Of a DNA stretch of 64,000 nt, positions 46,149-58,608 are shown in pieces (within the stretch, counting starts at the first letter, position 1; the number at the start of each line of letters is the position of its first letter). Under the pieces are notes generated by a model. It was not told the DNA's origin, did not search any database, and was given only the letters and a program-made list of their open reading frames with translations. The position numbers and the translations under genes are program-made. The stretch comes from Chlorophyllum brunneum (lineage: Eukaryota > Basidiomycota > Agaricomycetes > Agaricales > Agaricaceae): contig OY756143.1 in NCBI GenBank assembly GCA_963576785.1, positions 2,046,001 to 2,110,000 of the forward strand. Direction: 5' to 3'.

Positions 46149-49100
46149 TTATTTTTCGGCCTCTTCAGACAGGGACCCACTGTCCCTCTTGCCTGATGCA
46201 TCCGATAAACCGAGACGACGATGAATGGCCTGCTGGCGCTCGATATCTGCCTTGGCCAAACCAGTCGAATCGCCAAAGACTTCGTCCATTTCTTCCAAAG
46301 TCAAACCTGCAACGATGGGATGAGCAATTGTGATTAGTGCATCTTAACGTCAGCGTACCTTTAGTCTCCGGCACCTAATGAGGAGTTCGAAAGTTGAGCT
46401 TAGACAACAAATAAGAATACAGTTCATTACGCACAAGGAACATAACAAAGAGTCCTCCAAGAACGGAGAACGCCTAAGGAGTAGAGTCAGTGGCAAAGAA
46501 CAAGTATGAACGGCAAATGAACGTACGCCAAAGAATACGAATGTCCCGAATCGGAGGTGCTTCATCATGCTCGGCGTAACCTATGCAAAATCAGTTTCAG
46601 AAGACCACTAAGCTGATTGCTGATTGGCAGAAATCATTACCTGGCCGACTGGAAAATACATCGACGTCAGCTGAGTGAAAGCACCAATAATGTCAGCTGC
46701 TCACCAATGAAATTGTTCATCTACATAAACATTATTATCACAGATGTATGGGCACGTAACGAGATTACGTACCCAGTTCGAAGATGCAGCGATAGAAAGA
46801 CCCTTGCCACGAACACTCAAAGGCCAGATCTACAAGACGGCTCAGTCACGATGGCGGGATGACATGCTGGCTCGCTACGCACTTCGGCAACAAGAATCCA
46901 AGCGCATGGACCCCAACTATAGCCGAATCCAATAGAGAAGATCCAGACAAAAGCGCAAGCAGCCCAACCGGCACCTGCGAATGTCTGAGTACGAGGCCGT
47001 TCAACTGTTCAGGATGTTTGACATACCGCGATGACTAGAATACATGGTTGACTCAGTAAACACCTAAATTTACGAGAGAGTAAAGGCTTACGCTGCCCAG
47101 CTATCCTCGTACAAACCGCTAAGAACTGCGACAATAATATGGCACCTAACTCGCCGTCAACAAAACAGCCTTCCAAGAGACGGATTGATACTCACGCTCC
47201 CATAAGGAATGCGCCAGAAACCAAGACGGGTTTGCGACCCACTTGATCGACCCAGAGAACAGCAGGGATAGTTGCCAAGAACATTCTTATCTCACCATTA
47301 GAACGCCAGTTGTCATGGCCTGGCCAAAATACTCACACAATGCCGACGACACCAGTCGCGAGGAGTGGGATTGCATGTCCTGTAAGACCGAGGTTCTGGA
47401 AGATGATTGGGGCATAGTATAGGATAGCGTTGACACCGGCTGGGAGAAAGGATAGGGAGCGTAAGACAGCGTTCAACCCTGAGTACTGATGCGAGCTTAC
47501 TCCACTGTTGGAAGAACATAGTGCTGATGCACGTTAGCGATCTTTTTCACTCATTGGGAGGCGAAATGCTCACAGAGAACCAATGGCGACACGGTAAAAC
47601 AAGTCTGAGCATTGCCAAGTCAAACGGTCTGTCGAAGCCAAGAAGAAAAAACTAAACTTACGCTTGTCTCTAATAAGACTGAGATAGCCGTAGAAACCGA
47701 GCTTGAAGTTTGAAGACCAAGAACCATCCTGATAGTTGGGGAACTTCTCCTCGGACACTTCCTTCTCGAACAAGTACTGTGCGCGAATTTCCCTAATTGC
47801 CTAATTAGGCGCTTGTTATCCGTGCGGGAAAACGAATAGACGAACAAGAACTCTATTTGAACAAGGTCGGCATCGGGTGGTAGACCTCGTGCACTACTCA
47901 AAACGGCGAGAGCTTCATCATCACGACCTTGGTTAACGAGCCATCTATTCATAGAATTAAAAACGTCATCAGATGCCCCTGAAAATAACCGCGTGTGAAA
48001 TGTACCCACCGTGGTGAGAATGGCATGAAGAGGATACCAACCCCAAGAACGACAGCGGGGATGAGTTGTAGACCGAGAGGTAATCTCCAAGCCGCTTCAC
48101 GCTGTCCAATACCAGTCCCTCCGATGAAGTTTGTACCTAATCACATAGGGCAGTCAGTGATAGGGAATCTATTTCACAAAGATAGTAACCCACCGTAATC
48201 GATCCAAAAGGAGACCATGATGCCGAATGTGATTGCAAGTTGTTGGAGTGCGACAAGACTGCCGCGCACCTCTGGAGGAGCAATCTCGGCGTTATAGAGA
48301 GGGACAACCATACTAAGAGAACCAACTCCTAAACCCGTGACGAATCTCCCTAATCACCATGTGGATTCGGGTGTCAGCGCTAAGATATGGACAAGCGAGT
48401 ATTTGAGACTGACCCCCGTAGATAGACGAAGGCCCTACAGCGGCAGTCTGGACAATAACGCCAACACAGAAAATGACGACGGCTAGTTGGTCGGATGCGT
48501 GATGAGTGGGAAATTTGAATGATTTAAAAGGAGAATTTACCCAAAACGATGGTATATTTGCGGGAGAGTCTGTCAGCAAAATAGGCTATGGAGATAAGTG
48601 AGTACGGTCGAGATAGAGACAAGAAGGGCTTTGTAGTACCAGTTAGAAGAACACCAAACCACGCTCCAAGTTCGAGGATAGCGACGAGCCACCCTTGTTT
48701 ACCGGGATCATTAACCGCGGAGGCCATGCGTTGATCAAAGGAATTCATGCTAGGTTTGCTATCAGCCCTTGTCCCATCGACAGTGGTAGCGAACGTACAC
48801 CAGTACACTGGAGAAGACACCCTGGGCCAATATCAATACGTGAAAGTTGGTAGAGGAGTACAAAACATACTTGGTTGTAACCTAGCACCAGGACGGGAAA
48901 CGGTGAGGGACCGAAGTGGGATTAGGTAGAGGTCCATACCATAAAGTCTAAACAAGAGATATTGAATAAGATGCGTCCATTGACTGAAGGACGACGAGAC
49001 TCACAGTCCACCGAGGGATGCGAAAACGGCGATCGCGAAAATTTTGCGATTGTGAAGAAGACCGGCCTAAGAAAACGATCGTCAGTAGATGGTTGAGGTG

Positions 49101-49195
49101 GAGAAAACATGACATACCCATCCTGATTTTCCAGCGAGGGCCTTGCGCCTTGCAGCGGCAAGAGATGTGTCTGCTCCCACAGTGCCTCCAGCCAT
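46149..49195 (-). CDS. MFS sugar transporter (sugar porter family)
   Basis: The gene runs on the minus strand from the ATG at 49195 to TAA at 46151-46149 and is cut by many short introns, so only the span is given. Recognisable in order are the N-terminus with GLLHNRKIF and [12 protein letters not shown] segments with [19 protein letters not shown], the RLSRKYTI loop, [20 protein letters not shown], the conserved [13 protein letters not shown] of the central loop, the FFQQWSGVNAVLYYAP motif, and the C-terminal [16 protein letters not shown]. These identify a hexose or related sugar importer of the plasma membrane; substrate not predictable. It shares a 612-bp divergent spacer with the metacaspase gene. 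Plus-strand ORFs in it are shadows. Confidence 0.9.
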
Positions 49196-49807
49196 AACTG
49201 TAAACTGGATGAAAGAAATGGGGTTCAATCTTTCGCTCGGGCTCGCCTTTATAAACGCGCATAAACCAAGTTCCCTGCGAAACACGCGGAGAGACGAGCC
49301 CCGAACAGTGTCATGTGGGTACCATAGCTAACTCCAAATGCGATAGAGAAGAAAATGGAGCGATACGGTCGCACTATCCGCGGTCCGAAGCTGCTTCTCT
49401 GTGATAACTTCGGAAATGTGCCTTTGAGCATCGCGTGGAGTGCGATGATGTGTCGCCGTTAACGTGGTGGGAGACAGGGGTACTTGTATTCCTCGGAAAG
49501 CCAGCAATAATCATCAAGCGACAACCGGGGTTTCCAGGCCATTCGGCGGAATGATGTTGTCAAAGAAGGACGCAGGGAGGGTTTAATGACTTGATTTTCG
49601 CTTCGTTTTTCGCGCGGTCTATCAGATGGTGTTGCGACACAGGGGTTGCATAAAGACCGGGAAGAGAACAGGTGGCGATGCTACGGCAGCCACGGCAAGG
49701 GCCGTTGCAGTGATGGCAATGATGAATCAGCGACGATGGCACTGCGCGCGACCTAGGGCAATGGCGACTCCACTCCCGCCCAACTCACCTTCTCTTCTAT
49801 CCACAAC
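49196..49807. other. divergent intergenic region, sugar transporter and metacaspase
   Basis: About 610 bp between two divergent start codons should hold both promoters. I see no clear TATA word and no additional gene. Confidence 0.4.
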
Positions 49808-52084
49808 ATGGACTTTCCCAGCGACAGACAGTACGCGTACAAGGACAGCGTTCCGCCTCCGTGAGTCTGATCATTGGTCAGAGACTTGACATGCCAATCA
49901 CCCCGCCCTTATAGGTTCCCTCAAGCCCCCCGAGCGCATGGGTACAGATATCACCCTTTGCTTCGGCAAATACTCATTGTTTTTCTCTAGTGGATATCCT
50001 GCTCCCTCGGGGCCGCCCCCTTCCCAGAGGTCGGGCTACAACCCCAGCTATGCTCATGCCTATGGACCTCCTCCTGGCGGGTGCGTTTTGAACATCCAGT
50101 CGCCAGCTTCTGAGCGCTGAATTTGCAAAGTTATGCACCACCTCCCGGTCCTCCTCCTCCACAACCCGGGTACGCTTATACCCGCCTCTCTCCGTTTGAT
50201 CTCATTCCGAACAAACGTCACAGGTACGGTTTCCCGTCCCCGTCTCCAGGTTTCAATTCGCCCGCATACAATCCTCCTACCGGCCCTCCTTCCGGGTAAG
50301 TGCCTCATGCATTCGTTGATGCCTGTCGTCTCCATATTTAAACCGCAGATATCCCCATCCACCTCCCCAACCTCAGAGTGGTGGTGGCTTTCCTGGGCAG
50401 CAGTATCATCAACAGCAGTCGCGTCCACCCCCACCACAGCAACACCAGCAAGGTGGAGGTTACGGAGCACCTGGCGCTAACCAATATCATCCTCGTGCGT
50501 TTCACTAGATAATTTTTCCATGGATTATATATGAAACCTACATCTTCAGAGGGACCTCCCCATCGACCTCCCACCAATGTACAGAATTATGGACCTCAGA
50601 TGCAAGGCCCTGACCACCGCAACGTTCAACCCTTCTTCCAATACTCACAATGCACTGGCAAGAAGAAGGCTCTCTGCATCGGTATCAACTACTTTGGTCA
50701 AAATGGCGAGCTCAGAGGTTGCATCAACGATGCTCGGAACATCCAACGCTTCCTTTGCAGTGAGTTGCCTTGTTCTCCTATTCCGCGGTATATCCCGATC
50801 TGGCTCGTAGCACATTTCCACTACAAGACCGAGGATATCGTTATGCTCACAGACGATGCTCAAAACCTGCGTATGCGACCGACAAGAGAAAATATTGTAA
50901 GCGATCCACAACACATGCAATTGAATATCGTTTCTGATTACCTATCGCCAGATCCAAGCCATGCATTGGTTAGTTAGAGGAGCCTCCGCCAACGATTCCC
51001 TCTTTTTCCACTGTCAGTCCACAAGTTCTACTTTTGTTCCGCGTCTCACCATCGATTAGACTCCGGCCACGGCGGTCAGACCAAAGATAAAGACGGAGAC
51101 GAGGCTGACGGTTTCGATGAAGGTGAGACAAAATGACCGCGCTCCTCACAGTACCTCAATAACAATTGATCTAGTTATCTATCCTGTATGGACGTTTCGA
51201 TGCTCGTATAGTCGCACAACCTTAACTCGAATTCTAGCTGGACTTCCAGAAGAGCGGGCACATCGTTGATGACGTAGGCACAACACCTCTTTCCATTACA
51301 CACATGCTCACCAACCCGCCTTCCACTAGGCGATGCACGATGCCATGGTAAAACCTCTCCCTGCCGGTTGTCGCCTCACGACTATTTTCGACTCTTGCCA
51401 TTCTGGCTCGGCTCTCGACCTCCCTTACATCGTAAGCTCACTCCCACGTACCCACCCCTTCACCTCAGTCCTCACTAATATATGTTTCTCTTACTAGTAC
51501 TCCACAGAAGGCAAGGTCAAAGAACCAAACCTCGCAGCGGAAGCTGGTCAGGGCCTCCTCTCTGCTGTATCGTCCTATGCCAAAGGTGACATGGGTGGTG
51601 TTTTCAAGTCCGCTATGGGCCTTGTCAAAGTCGCGGCTGGTAACTCGACCAAGGCTGACAAGTATGCCAAAGCAACTAGGACGAGTCCCGCTGACGTCGT
51701 ACGTCCCTCAGCTCATCTTTTCTCTAGAGCTTGGCATAATGATAATTGTGTAGATTTCGTGGAGTGGTTGTAAAGACTCGCAAACTAGTGCTGATACTGC
51801 CGAAGCCGGCCAAGCGACTGGTGCTATGAGCTATGCGTTCATAAATGCTCTGAGTAAGCCATCATCGGCTAATAAATGCCACGTTGCTAATCTACATCTT
51901 GTAGGCACTAAGGGTGATCAAAGTTACCAAGAACTCCTTAACAACATTCGAGACATCTTAAAGAGAAAGTATAGCCAAAAGCCCCAGCTCTCCAGTTCTC
52001 ATCCAATGGTACAGCCTTTCTTCATCATTTTTTGCAGTTGACTGACCACCTTCCAAGGATACAAGTATCATGTTTATCTGCTGA
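49808..52084 (+). CDS. metacaspase (MCA1-like)
   Basis: A multi-exon plus-strand gene starts at 49808 ([17 protein letters not shown]). A long prodomain rich in Pro, Gly, Gln and Tyr ([14 protein letters not shown], repeated YGPPPGG-like units) leads to the caspase-fold core: [29 protein letters not shown], the catalytic His in FHYSGHGGQ and catalytic Cys in [16 protein letters not shown] last short exon (52058-52084) ends [12 protein letters not shown], the usual end of the family, which fixed the last acceptor. Metacaspases cut after Arg/Lys, depend on calcium and act in stress response and protein quality control. The prodomain is encoded by a series of short exons. Confidence 0.93.
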
Positions 52085-52386
52085 TCGACCTATGTATTTT
52101 GATTGTGTACCATGATTCAATATCAGTCCACGCATCGTCCACTCCAGTGGAATGGACGGTGGGACGTGCCCTACTATTCCTCGATTTTTTTCCGATTCTT
52201 AAAAATTGGACTATTGGTATCGATGTAGCTATTTCAATACACTATATATTATGGTGCTCAAACTATGAAAAGTATCAGAATGAATATACACTAACAGTTC
52301 ATGTAAATGGGGTGAACACAAGTCATGATCACGAAGCAATAGATGTGGGTACGTTAGATTATGAGAGGCCAGTAAGACCGGGGAGC

Positions 52387-54136
52387 TCAATGGCACGGGA
52401 CTCGGACGATCTTGGCTCTGCTACACTTGCCAAATCTAATGGTTTTCGCTTTTTTACTTTGAGCATCCTGCCCGGACACGAAACTTTCATCCTCGTCTCT
52501 GTCAAGGTCGGGTCCAACCCAATCATCCCAGTTCTCACCTTCATCCTCACCCTCATCCTCATCCTCATCATAACCACCATCGTTATCATCGTCCCCATCT
52601 TCTTCCCATTCTTCTTGGTTCGGTAAAGGGTTAAGGCCTAAAATCATCGCACTGAGCCTTCTACCATAAGCCTACAAAAAGTTTCAGCGAAAACCGCAAG
52701 GGAGTAAAAGAAGCAACCAAGTAGACATACACAACCAGTGTCTAGTCCGACAGTCCACCGCCCAATATCTAATCCTCGCGCTGCAGCATGTCCATAAATG
52801 ACGCTTGCAGGATAACAGGGCAACTCCTGTTCCTGTGACGAAATATTGGATAGGATTTGCTGATCTGACTGGATTTGGACACCGCCGTGAATGAATCCGT
52901 TACACATGGACATCTGATCATTCCAGAAGTTGGACCACGGTGTGCCTTTGTGGGATACCCTAGATACAACAAAACGTAAAAATAAAATAAAAATAGGAAA
53001 AAACTGACAATCCATACCTGGAAATTTTATTTTTCTTAGTGACACTTCGAATGTTGAGGTTAACCCAGGGGTCAGTATTCTGAGGTACCCGACGTAAGAT
53101 CGAAAGCTCTTGCATACTGCGCAGGGTTTCAATTGTTTTCTGGTTGAAAGGCCACTTGTATACAGGTATACGAGGGATTCGGGCAAGGGGTTGGCGTGTA
53201 TGGTCATCGTAGTCGTAACGCACGTCGTGGGGGAGAAGTCCAGCATGAATGATGAAAGCGTGGGCCGACGGAATGTGCAGTTTGAGGGGAAGGGATACAA
53301 GATACGAGTATTGCTCCTCTGTTAGTTCTTGAGCGATACGAAAATGGTCACCGAAAAGCAGCCATTTACGGGGAACGTGGTCCCACCACCACGCTTCTTC
53401 TTCTCGACTGTTTTTGCGCTTCTCTTTGATCCAAGCTTTGACTTTGTACCCTTTTGCATGATCCGCCCGCCATTCTGAGTGCAGTTTAACCAGCCAATCG
53501 TTTCCGCCCGGAATGGTGGCGAACCAGTCAAGCCAACCCTTCCACTGGATGATCTTCTGGTCGTGATTACCCCGTACACCAATGACATTATGCGCCGTCA
53601 GATAACCGATGACGCCCATTGAGCCCTTATGGGGCCCACGACCAAGGACATCGCCTGTATGCACTAGAACATCGCTGTGGTGATCATATGCGACTGATTC
53701 AAGCAGTCGTCTTCATCAAAACCTCAGTGTCAGGATATTCATGGACCAGCCAAAAATAGATGCATACTCAAAGGGCTTCTCCATCCCGTGAATATCGCCA
53801 ACAATGATGACACGGCGGTGAGGATCATCTAGGGTAGGTGATACCGAGAACTTGTGAGTGCATGCGGGAAGGGGAACTGGGCCCTGAACACCTACCGGTA
53901 GGAAACTCGTCGGGCGAGAGAACACGGAGTTGGTGGTAGCGTTCAAAGTCGGGATGTTCTAGTATACTGGTCAGGAGACCTGGGCAAGCTGACTATTAAA
54001 AGCACTCGCTATATGCAATATCCTTGTGAGATCTCAAGGGGTTGCGAAGGGGAACTGGGGTCGAGTAGAGTATGAGGACGAGAAGAACGACGGAAGCAAC
54101 AGCGAAGAACGCGAGATAATGGCGCAGCGGAGGCAT
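52387..54136 (-). CDS. metallophosphoesterase, PPN2/ApaH-like, with membrane anchor
   Basis: The minus-strand gene starts at 54136 with an N-terminal membrane segment (FFAVASVVLLVLILY) and ends at 52387. Calcineurin-like metal motifs are all present: VGDIHGM, HTGDVLGRGP, GVRGNHDQK, then IIHAGLL and VIYGHAAARGLD. The arrangement matches yeast Ppn2, a vacuolar zinc-dependent endopolyphosphatase, and eukaryotic ApaH-like phosphatases. The N-terminal anchor fits delivery to the vacuole. The C-terminal tail is unusually acidic (EEWEEDGDDDNDGG, DEDEDEGEDEGEN). Substrate (polyphosphate or dinucleotide) is inferred from the family. The plus-strand ORF across the tail is its antisense shadow. Confidence 0.85.
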
Positions 54137-54221
54137 TGAGGGGGGGAGAAGAACCACTACCAAGGAGAGAGCATTATAAGACTCATTTAATTCACGTGAT
54201 TGCATTTGAACCGAATTACGT

Positions 54222-55006
54222 CTATTCAAGCTGTCCGCCCATCTGCTCACCCCGCGCCCGACGCCGGTCTACCTCGGCAATATCTTCATTGCCCTCTGAA
54301 CCTGCCCCATACCACTTCCACGCATTACACTCCACGAACTGTCCAAAATCCCAAGGCGAGCTATCCAACCTGGTCAAGTCGATATACACGTACGTCTCGG
54401 ACTCTATCACGGATGCCAGTTCGGATACGTCTGGAAGTGGCGGCGGGTGTACTGGAAAGAGTCTCCTAAACTCCGCAGAATGAGTCGATAGGCTCGCAAA
54501 TGAGCCCAAGGGCTGCACTTTGACTGGGTCTCTAGTGTACTCCTGCATAATGGAAGACGTCAGATCACGTATATTCATGTCCGCGGATTGGTTTACCGGG
54601 CCCTCGAAATAATCCAACAACCGTATATCCCGTTTCGTCAAACCGGCCACCAGAGTACCTCTGACGCACCGGTCCTCCTGAGACACTTCTCTTCCCTTCA
54701 ACAGTCCATCGTGACTTCTGGTAAATGGGACAATTCCTGGGTAATCCACCCACTATCCCGTATGGTCAATTCGATGAATCCCTCGTTACGACTACATCCA
54801 TAATGATTCTCACCTTGACCTTGTGTCGGGTGTATTCCTAGCACCGTTTCAAGTCAGGATTAACGTTCGTCAGTGCATGATGTCAATTTTACCATCAAGA
54901 CTGCAGCGCAGATCTCCAAATGTGTGCCATCATTCCCTATCACTCGTTTGAGTATCTCAGGGTGCATCAGTGTTCCATAAAAGAAAGCCGTCGTGGTTTT
55001 GGACAT
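54222..55006 (-). CDS. AIG2 / gamma-glutamylcyclotransferase-like protein
   Basis: Three exons on the minus strand start at 55006 with MSKTTTAFFYGTLMHPEIL. The middle exon is tiny (EYTRHKVK), and the last exon contains YPGIVPF, RGTLVAGLTKRDIRLLDYFEG and ends at 54222. FYGTLM and LDYFEG are the signature of the gamma-glutamylcyclotransferase fold. Family members cyclise gamma-glutamyl compounds, but many fungal ones are untested. The 3' end is 85 bp from the start of the phosphatase gene on the same strand. Confidence 0.82.
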
Positions 55007-55891
55007 TTTGAACCGGGATGGACCAATCGTCTGTACTGTAGTGAGAGACAATAAGATAAGGTGTAAACCCTTGGCAATCTATCGACCCTGTGCATATCAA
55101 TCAGCCATATTTACCCAGCCCTTCATGATCAAGCTTCCTGTCGCACAGGGCCGAGTTTGGGTCCTCTTGATTGGCCACTCGAAGAGAGACATCGAGTCCT
55201 CATCCTTCTTGATTCCGTTTCCTCGGAAGCCCTTCCATAACCCATCACCCCACACTATCACCCGGGTGATCCCCGATCATGTGGATGGCAGTTTGTGTTT
55301 CCATTGCAAAGAAAGCTTAACTAATGACAGTAATATACTGTATTTACAAGTGCGACAATCCTACAATGGCAACGCCTCGTCCATATACCGTGTGAGAACA
55401 TGCCTCTCCCATTGGGCCTAAGCAAGGTTTCATTCACACAACAACGAGATTACCAAGAGAACAGCAACGAGGTTCATTCGAGAAACTCATTTGACGCAGC
55501 CACATGATCGTTCAGAACACCAGGCCATGCAAAATAACAACGGGCAGTCGAGAACACGTTTTGCTTCAGACAAGGGTCAAACCTGATAATGGCTCATAAC
55601 CAATCATTTGGGTTGGTCACTCCAAGCCAGTACGCCCCAAGGTAACTCGGGATGTCAAGGCTAGCGACATGGAGTCAAGCAGACTCCCCATCCCCAGAAC
55701 TTGTTTGAGGGTGATGACGCTCCTTGGAGAACACCTCCAACGACATGCGAGTTTGTCGCATGGGAAGAATTCAATTCATTGTACATAGATACACCAATAG
55801 AGGTTTCGTGAGTATCTCAGCTAACTGAAGTTCAAATAGCTTGCCAGTTCCAAAACAGGTGCACTCACCAGATCCAAATCATCCAGTTCAG
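55007..55891. other. intergenic region
   Basis: No supportable gene. ORFs seen on the plus strand lack coding character. Confidence 0.4.
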
Positions 55892-58540
55892 TTAAAATAG
55901 GCCTGCTCTCCTCGCGTAACTCCTCAACTTGTCCACAACTCCCAGGATTACAATCTTGACCTCCAGTTGCGGCAAAGCTCCCCACGCCACTTTTCCATCG
56001 ATGACGACAGCTTTCACCTTTGCCGCCAGGATCTCGGAACCATCACAATCCTCCTCGTCCGTGCACCCCACAAAGTCACGATCAAACACAACAAAATCAG
56101 CCTTCTTGCCCACCTCGAGGGAGCCAATTTCATGTTCCTGAAACGAGGCATAGGCGGGGTCCAGTGTCATACCCTTCAGCGCTTGTTCCCTCGTAAGTCG
56201 TTCATTAGGGTACCTATAGATAACAAAAATAGACGTCGGCCTATCCCACTTGCCGCTGAAACGACTTACCATCCAGAAGGACCATGGGGAGAAGTTCCAT
56301 CTACTGCGAGGCGTTTGACAGCAGCGTAGAAGCCTAATAATGGGTTGACGCCTTCGACGGGGAAGTCTGATCCCAAGGGAAGTGTGTTGTGACTAGAGTG
56401 CCTACAGATCCATTCCAGTGATGTTACTGGAATCAACAGAATGTTACTGACCGCAGCAACGTAGCATACGCATAAGCGCCTTTAATGCGTTCTGGACCCT
56501 GGATACATGTGATAAGCTGTGTCACACATGCGCTTGCCTTGAGGAGCCTACCAATCGCCTCTCCGCATACCACATATCGGATGTCCTGTTTGAGCGTCAG
56601 TTTAGCAAAAGCCTCCGGGAGTGATGAAGGCTTACGCATGTGTTGGCTGGACGCTGGGGGTTACTGTAACACTCAGTCAATACTTCTACAGTTCTGATAC
56701 AGTAATAGGAGCGAACCTCCCAACTTCCCAACACGTCTGAGATCGTCCCGGCTGAGGATCTGCGCGTGTTCAATCCGTGGTCTCCATGCCGAGACATTAA
56801 CAGCCTTCTCCTTGATAAGTTCTTCAAATATGTTTAGAACAATGTGGTTCCCTCGGTCTCCAATACAATGGACATTCTGCGATATTGTCAAGTCTACCTC
56901 AAACTGAAGCATGTGGAGATGAAAACTTACAACCTGCATATCATCTCCCCAGTATCTTCGCACAGCCGCTCGTAGGACTTCCGGGGGTTGTAACAAGATG
57001 CCTTGAGTGGCAGGATTATCGGAGTACGGAGCAAGTAATGCTGCACCCCATGATCCTAATGCACCTGTTTCGCGTGTTTAGAATGCTATTCGATTGAAAG
57101 CGCTGAGGATCCTTACCATCCGCAAATAATTTTACGCTTCTCAAGGTGAGACGACCTTGTCTTCCGTAGTTGACGAAGTGAGGGATACCGTGCTTCCACT
57201 CCTCATGGATGTACGCCGCAATTTTGATTGGATCTGTTTCAGAGCCATTTCTGGGTAGTGCCACACCTCCCATAAGGTATAGACGCAACTATTTTGATAA
57301 GTGGGCATTGTTGTAAAAATATAGAGCCAAACGCACGGGGATGGCACCCTCTTCCGCTTTCCTTCCATACAATCAGACTATGATGAGTGCACGATCATGA
57401 CAACAAACCTCGTGAAGAAATCGATCATGGGTAATTTGGTGTCTGCGTCATGGATGCTAGTAAGTCCATACTGCAAGGCAAGATTTACTGTGGCCGAGAA
57501 ATATCCTTCCATTTGACTGTGAGTCCAGGGAGGGATTGGAATGAGATTCATTGCATTATCAACGAAGACTCCTGAGCGAACGTAAGGTCACTCCCACACA
57601 AATCATAGCTCAAACACACCGGTAGGATTTCCATGGGTATCCCGGATAATTTGTCCACCTATTACTTCACTGTCTTCTGGTAAAGTACCCATAAGCTGCA
57701 GTACGCGATTTGAGACCCATCGGGCATGCCCATCAACCCGGCTGAGTGATATTGGACGCCCTTTCAGAAGAGGGTCTTGGCCGAGGTCCTCCTATGAAAC
57801 AATTCACAAGTCACATTGTCCATAAACACGACGGCACATACTGCGGTCGGAAATTTCTTGCCCTTCCATTTGGTCTGATCCCAACCCATACCTTCAATCC
57901 AATGATCTGGATCATGAAGTACCTCCGGGTGGCTTCGAATGTAGCTCTTTATGCGTTCAATGATTTCTCAAACACAAACTCAGTCATGTTCCCGGATGCA
58001 ACGAAGTACTAGCACTACCTTGAACAGAGGCTGAGCCTGCGAGTGGTAGTTGCATCATCCAGCCATTTTCCAGGATGTGGGCATGGGCGTCTGGTAAAAT
58101 ACAAGTCAGATCAATCTCTGAACGATATTCCAAGGTCATACCAGCTAGGCCTGGGACGATGATATGAGCAGGGTCAACATAGGAAACAGTAGGCCGCTTG
58201 AGCTTAAATTTCCGGTCCAAGAAAGGTACATTGATGGTAGCCGAGGCAACTTCATCTTTTGAGTGATATCAGCTTGAAATCCATACCTCTATGGGCGTAG
58301 GGACATACCATACGTTCCAACGCGTAGAATCCGGTCGTTCCGGATGGTTATACATTGGGCTTGTGGTCGTGCTTCGTTCACAGTGTAGACGCGACCCGAA
58401 GTCGAGCATAGTGTATATTCCGTCAACGATGGGAAAAGGCCATACACAGCGAGGGCTGTGATGGCGGTAGCCAGGAAGAAAACGGCTGGACGAGCTGACC
58501 GGTTTTGTGTCGAGGGTGGAGGTGGTTTGGTTGAACGCAT
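55892..58540 (-). CDS. amidohydrolase family 3 protein (YtcJ-like), membrane-anchored
   Basis: The minus-strand gene starts at 58540 and ends at 55892, with many short introns. An N-terminal hydrophobic segment (PAVFFLATAITALAVYGLF) precedes the first beta strands (GRVYTVNEARPQAQCI). The metal motif DAHAHILENG lies near 58090. Further conserved parts are HWIEGMGWDQTKW, SRVDGHARWVSN, HCIGDRGNH (metal His), RIEHAQIL, PLGSDFPVEGVNP (metal Asp) and the closing GSLEVGKKADFVVFD. This is the amidohydrolase-3 group with a binuclear-type metal site, which cleaves amide or formamide bonds; the substrate is unknown. It is divergent from CTU2 with only 68 bp between start codons. Confidence 0.88.
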
Positions 58541-58608
58541 GATGCGGGCCGACCCTGTCCGATCAGCCTCCTGATCGGCTTGCAGTATTGACAGAGACCA
58601 CCACCACT
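58541..58608. promoter_or_regulatory. very short divergent promoter, amidohydrolase and CTU2
   Basis: The two ATG codons at 58540 (minus) and 58609 (plus) leave 68 bp for both 5' leaders and core promoters, so transcription must start within or behind the opposite gene. No TATA word was seen. Confidence 0.45.

Noticed and set aside
46617..46935. Plus-strand ORFs inside the sugar transporter
   Set aside because: They are antisense to conserved transporter exons.
52099..52626. 175-codon plus-strand ORF with a hydrophobic end
   Set aside because: Its hydrophobic part is the antisense of the acidic tail of the PPN2-like gene; the rest has no coding character.
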